Shown here one piece after another: positions 14,632 to 16,918 of a DNA stretch of 16,918 nucleotides (its first letter is position 1; each line of letters opens with the position of its first letter). A program made the position numbers and the translations under genes. The notes beneath the pieces were generated by a model. It made no database searches. It was given only the letters and a program-made list of their open reading frames with translations, and was not told the origin of the DNA. Location of the stretch: the NCBI GenBank assembly GCA_034178815.1, contig JAXFQS010000163.1, positions 1-16,918 on the forward strand, read 5' to 3'. The DNA is from JAXFQS01 sp034178815. GTDB taxonomy: Bacteria > Verrucomicrobiota > Kiritimatiellia > RFP12 > DVOR01.

Positions 14632-15540
14632 ATGGTTTGCGTATTTTCGGGTCAAGGGGCCCAATTCCCCGGAATGGGTGCTGACTTGGCGGCTAAGGAT
14701 TCGGAGGTTATGGCACTCTTCGACCGTGCCAATGAGGTTCTTCCATTCGATCTGAAGCGCATCTGTTTTGAAGGCCCGGCGGAGGAATTGACCAAGTCAA
14801 ACATCTGTCAGCCTGCCATATTTGTGACATCGGTGGCATGCTATAAAGCCTTCATCAAGAAGTTCCCCGACGCCCGCTTTTCTATGGCGGCTGGGCTTTC
14901 CCTTGGAGAGTGGACGGCTCTGCATGTCGCCGGCGTTCTCTCTTTTGATGATACATTGCGGGTTCTTGAGGCGCGTGGCAGACTGATGCAGCAGGCCTGC
15001 GAAGCCGTTAAGACCGGAATGATTTCTGTGATGAAGGCTTCCGCTGAGCAAGTGGACGAGATTTGCCGAACCTGCGACCTTCACAAGTCCAACATCAACT
15101 CCGACGCACAGGTTGTTCTCTCCGGTTTGATTGAGAACATCCAGAGGGCTGAGGTCAAATGCAAAGAACTGGGGGTCAGGGGCATTGCCTTGAGTGTAGC
15201 GGGAGCATTCCACTCGCCTTTTATGCAGAGCGCCCGGGAACAGATGATCAATGTACTGGCGGATGTGACTTTTAGTCCTCCACTAATCCCCGTTCTGTCC
15301 AATGTTCTTGGCAAGCCACACATTCCCTCGCCCGAAGCGATTCGTAGCAATATGCTGGCGCAAATTACCGAGTCGGTTCTGTGGTGCGATTGTGTCAAGA
15401 GTGCGATGGCGGCAAGCGAAAAGCGTTTTATCGAGTTCGGGCCGGGGAAGGTCTTGTCAGGGCTGATTGCCCGAATCGATAGAAGCAATCAGGTTGCCAA
15501 TGTGCAGGATTCCGCGACGCTGGAGGCTATCGCCCTATGA
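14632..15540 (+). CDS. fabD: Malonyl-CoA:ACP transacylase FabD
   Basis: The protein has 302 residues (E. coli 309). It moves malonyl from CoA to ACP, supplying fatty acid elongation. FSGQGAQFPGMG (5-16) supplies the oxyanion-hole glutamine Q11. The nucleophile elbow is GLSLGEW (88-94), with S90 as the probable nucleophile; most families have GHSLGEY, so the histidine before the serine is leucine here. R115 (EARGRLMQ) matches the malonate-binding arginine, and H194 in GAFHSPFM is the catalytic histidine. AAGGA at 14621-14625 stands six bases before the ATG. The stop overlaps the fabG start (ATGA). Confidence 0.95.
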   Translation: MVCVFSGQGAQFPGMGADLAAKDSEVMALFDRANEVLPFDLKRICFEGPAEELTKSNICQPAIFVTSVACYKAFIKKFPDARFSMAAGLSLGEWTALHVAGVLSFDDTLRVLEARGRLMQQACEAVKTGMISVMKASAEQVDEICRTCDLHKSNINSDAQVVLSGLIENIQRAEVKCKELGVRGIALSVAGAFHSPFMQSAREQMINVLADVTFSPPLIPVLSNVLGKPHIPSPEAIRSNMLAQITESVLWCDCVKSAMAASEKRFIEFGPGKVLSGLIARIDRSNQVANVQDSATLEAIAL

Positions 15541-16280
15541 AGTTTGAAGGCAAAACCGCTGTTGTGACAGGTGCCGGGCGAGGCATCGGGCAGGCTATCT
15601 CGGAGAAGTTGGCGGAGGAGGGTGCAGACCTCCTTCTTGTTGGGCGCACACTCTCTACACTTGATCAGACGTCCAATGATCTGCGCACTAAATATGGCCG
15701 CAAGATTGAGGTATTCGCCGCCGATGTCGGGAATGCGGCGGAGGCTACCGCCTGCATCGTGAAGGCGCAAGAGGTGCTGGGACGCATCGACATTCTCGTC
15801 AATAACGCAGGTGTCACGCGAGATACACTCTTGATTCGGATGAGCGAAGAGCAATGGGACGATGTCTTGCGCATCAACCTCAAGGGGGCCTTTTTGCTTT
15901 CCCAGGCGGCCGCAAAGTTAATGATGAAGCAACGGTCGGGGTCGATTGTGAATATCAGTTCCGTTGTGGGGCTGACCGGGAATGCCGGACAGTGCAACTA
16001 TTCCGCGTCGAAGGCCGGGTTGATTGCGTTCACCAAATCGGCGGCAAAAGAGCTTGCATCCCGTAATATCCGCGTCAACGCAATTGCCCCTGGCTTCATT
16101 GTTTCGCAAATGACGGATGTGCTTTCTGACTCAATCAAGGAGGCCATATTGAAGGCCATTCCGTTGAACCGTTTTGGTGTTGGCGCGGACATTGCCAACG
16201 CCGTTGCGTTTTTGGCATCGGACGATGCCTCTTATATCACCGGACAGACGCTCAGCGTCAACGGCGGTATGTTCATGTAG
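15537..16280 (+). CDS. fabG: 3-oxoacyl-ACP reductase FabG
   Basis: The protein has 247 residues (E. coli 244). It is a short-chain dehydrogenase that reduces 3-oxoacyl-ACP with NADPH in each elongation cycle. The nucleotide-binding TGAGRGIG is at 11-18, NNAG at 89-92, and the catalytic set N114, S142 (NISSVVG), Y155 and K159 (YSASK) is complete. IAPGFIVSQMT and the C-terminal ITGQTLSVNGGMFM fit FabG well. ATG overlaps the fabD stop by four bases; GGAGG at 15522-15526 is a somewhat distant ribosome binding site. The fab cluster context favours FabG over other short-chain dehydrogenases. Confidence 0.96.
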   Translation: MKFEGKTAVVTGAGRGIGQAISEKLAEEGADLLLVGRTLSTLDQTSNDLRTKYGRKIEVFAADVGNAAEATACIVKAQEVLGRIDILVNNAGVTRDTLLIRMSEEQWDDVLRINLKGAFLLSQAAAKLMMKQRSGSIVNISSVVGLTGNAGQCNYSASKAGLIAFTKSAAKELASRNIRVNAIAPGFIVSQMTDVLSDSIKEAILKAIPLNRFGVGADIANAVAFLASDDASYITGQTLSVNGGMFM

Positions 16281-16312
16281 CTCACGCTTCACCCAACAGA
16301 AATCCACTACAT

Positions 16313-16317
16313 AGGAG
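16313..16317 (+). promoter_or_regulatory. Ribosome binding site of acpP
   Basis: AGGAG six bases before the ATG at 16324, at near-ideal spacing, as expected for a highly expressed protein. Confidence 0.65.
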
Positions 16318-16323
16318 TAGAAA

Positions 16324-16566
16324 ATGGCAGACACCCTCGAACAGAAGGTCAAGGACATTATCGTCGAACAGCTTGGCGTCAATGCCGAGCAGGTGACCCC
16401 TGACGCTTCGTTCATCGATGACCTTCAAGCGGACTCGCTGGACACTGTCGAGTTGATTATGGCTTTCGAAGAGCACTTCGGCGCTGAGATTCCCGACCAG
16501 GATGCGGAGCAGCTGACGACCGTCGGAAAGGTTTTGGATTATCTCCGTTCCAAGGGCATCAACTGA
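16324..16566 (+). CDS. acpP: Acyl carrier protein
   Basis: The protein has 80 residues (E. coli AcpP 78) and is acidic. It carries growing acyl chains on a 4'-phosphopantetheine arm attached to S38 in the motif ADSLDTVEL (36-44). The four-helix pattern is clear: LEQKVKDIIVEQLGV, TVELIMAFEEHFGAEIPD, and the C-terminal TVGKVLDYLRSKGIN. It is the last gene of the plus-strand operon, 43 bases after fabG, and directly precedes an intrinsic terminator. The usual downstream fabF is not in the window. Confidence 0.98.
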   Translation: MADTLEQKVKDIIVEQLGVNAEQVTPDASFIDDLQADSLDTVELIMAFEEHFGAEIPDQDAEQLTTVGKVLDYLRSKGIN

Positions 16567-16588
16567 TCGCTCGGATAGAATAGCAACG

Positions 16589-16624
16589 AGGGCTTCGGTA
16601 GGTTATCTGCCGTGGCCCTTTATT
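16589..16624 (+). terminator. Intrinsic terminator after acpP
   Basis: An RNA hairpin spans 16589-16619. Its outer stem pairs AGGGCT with GGCCCT (one G-U pair), then comes a T-T mismatch, then CGGTAG pairs with CTGCCG (one G-U pair) around a five-base loop. TTATT follows. It ends the rsmD-acpP transcript. Confidence 0.8.
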
Positions 16625-16918
16625 GCATCTACTCCAGCCACGCATACTCGGCCCCCCCCTAGCCTTGCTTCACGAGCAACTTCTTGACTGTGGTTCTTAG
16701 GTAACAATCCATAGTTTGATTGCGCAAGGTTTTCTTTTCCTCCTTGGCAGGGATGGCAGGGGTTCGCCCGAACCTGAATCCTTTCTCGATGTCTAAACCG
16801 ACAGACCTCGGGGCTACTTAGATTCTCTTCAACATGTTCCTCCAAGAGGTGTGTACCAGTCGGAATGAATGTTTCCCAGGCAGGAAGATGTTCCATTCGT
16901 GCCTGCAATCGGCCTAAT
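16625..16918. other. Right-edge intergenic stretch, no convincing gene
   Basis: About 290 bases after the terminator. There is a run of eight C (16652-16659), a tight dyad GGTTCG-CC-CGAACC (16761-16774) next to a repeated GGCAGG, and an imperfect hairpin at 16877-16905 (CAGGCA/TGCCTG enclosing GGAA/TTCC). A minus-strand open frame (16603-16908, 101 codons) runs through the acpP terminator, has no recognised similarity and is not called. The short dyads suggest intergenic repeat debris, but no element family can be named. Confidence 0.4.

Noticed and set aside
16684..16712. A possible promoter starting TTGACT in the right-edge intergenic stretch
   Set aside because: No -10 box with acceptable match stands at 16-18 bases, and no gene follows within the window.
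16755..16785. A T-arm-like GGTTCG segment suggesting a tRNA
   Set aside because: The dyad has only a two-base loop, and no acceptor, D or anticodon stems can be folded around it.
16603..16908. A 101-codon minus-strand open frame at the right edge
   Set aside because: It runs through the acpP terminator hairpin and its product matches nothing I recognise; a degraded transposase was considered but no catalytic motif is visible.

Overview
This is an ordinary bacterial housekeeping region. The probable source is a member of the PVC superphylum (Verrucomicrobiota, Lentisphaerota or Kiritimatiellota). The clues are a large SecA whose arginine-finger motif reads RGRCSRQGD, a form I associate with Verrucomicrobia and Chlamydiae, together with FabD carrying GLSLGE instead of GHSLGE and a carbohydrate-active enzyme at the left edge. 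The lineage is inferred from protein features alone; there is no rRNA in the window.

Layout. (1) Bases 1-771, plus strand: the C-terminal 256 residues of a large secreted-type glycoside hydrolase, probably a GH2 beta-galactosidase with a discoidin-like (F5/8 type C) module. (2) Bases 880-11343, minus strand: seven tightly packed genes, read right to left as proS, a HU/IHF-family gene, hisS, an rsuA/rluB-type pseudouridine synthase, a cation/proton antiporter with a C-terminal PTS EIIA-like domain, secA and rluD. Gaps are 3 to 23 bases, or there is overlap, so they are probably one transcript. A good sigma70-type promoter lies just upstream of proS. (3) Bases 11353-11735: a divergent intergenic region with promoters for both operons, a 10-bp inverted repeat and a C-rich stretch. 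(4) Bases 11736-16566, plus strand: rsmD, coaD, yceD (DUF177), rpmF, plsX, fabD, fabG, acpP. This is the widely conserved yceD-rpmF-plsX-fab cluster, but fabH is absent between plsX and fabD. It ends in a clear intrinsic terminator. (5) Bases 16620-16918: about 300 bases with no convincing gene.

How the genes work together. The minus-strand operon combines translation (two aminoacyl-tRNA synthetases, two rRNA pseudouridine synthases), protein export (SecA), ion homeostasis (antiporter) and a nucleoid protein. The plus-strand operon makes 16S rRNA methyltransferase, coenzyme A (source of the ACP phosphopantetheine), ribosomal protein L32 with its customary YceD neighbour, and the early fatty acid and phospholipid enzymes around ACP.

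I found no CRISPR array, tRNA, rRNA, complete mobile element or defence system. The most unusual object is the antiporter-EIIA fusion, which suggests phosphorylation-dependent control of ion exchange. Other points of interest are a plant-organelle-like HisRS, a probable leaderless rsmD mRNA, and two similar long-loop inverted repeats.
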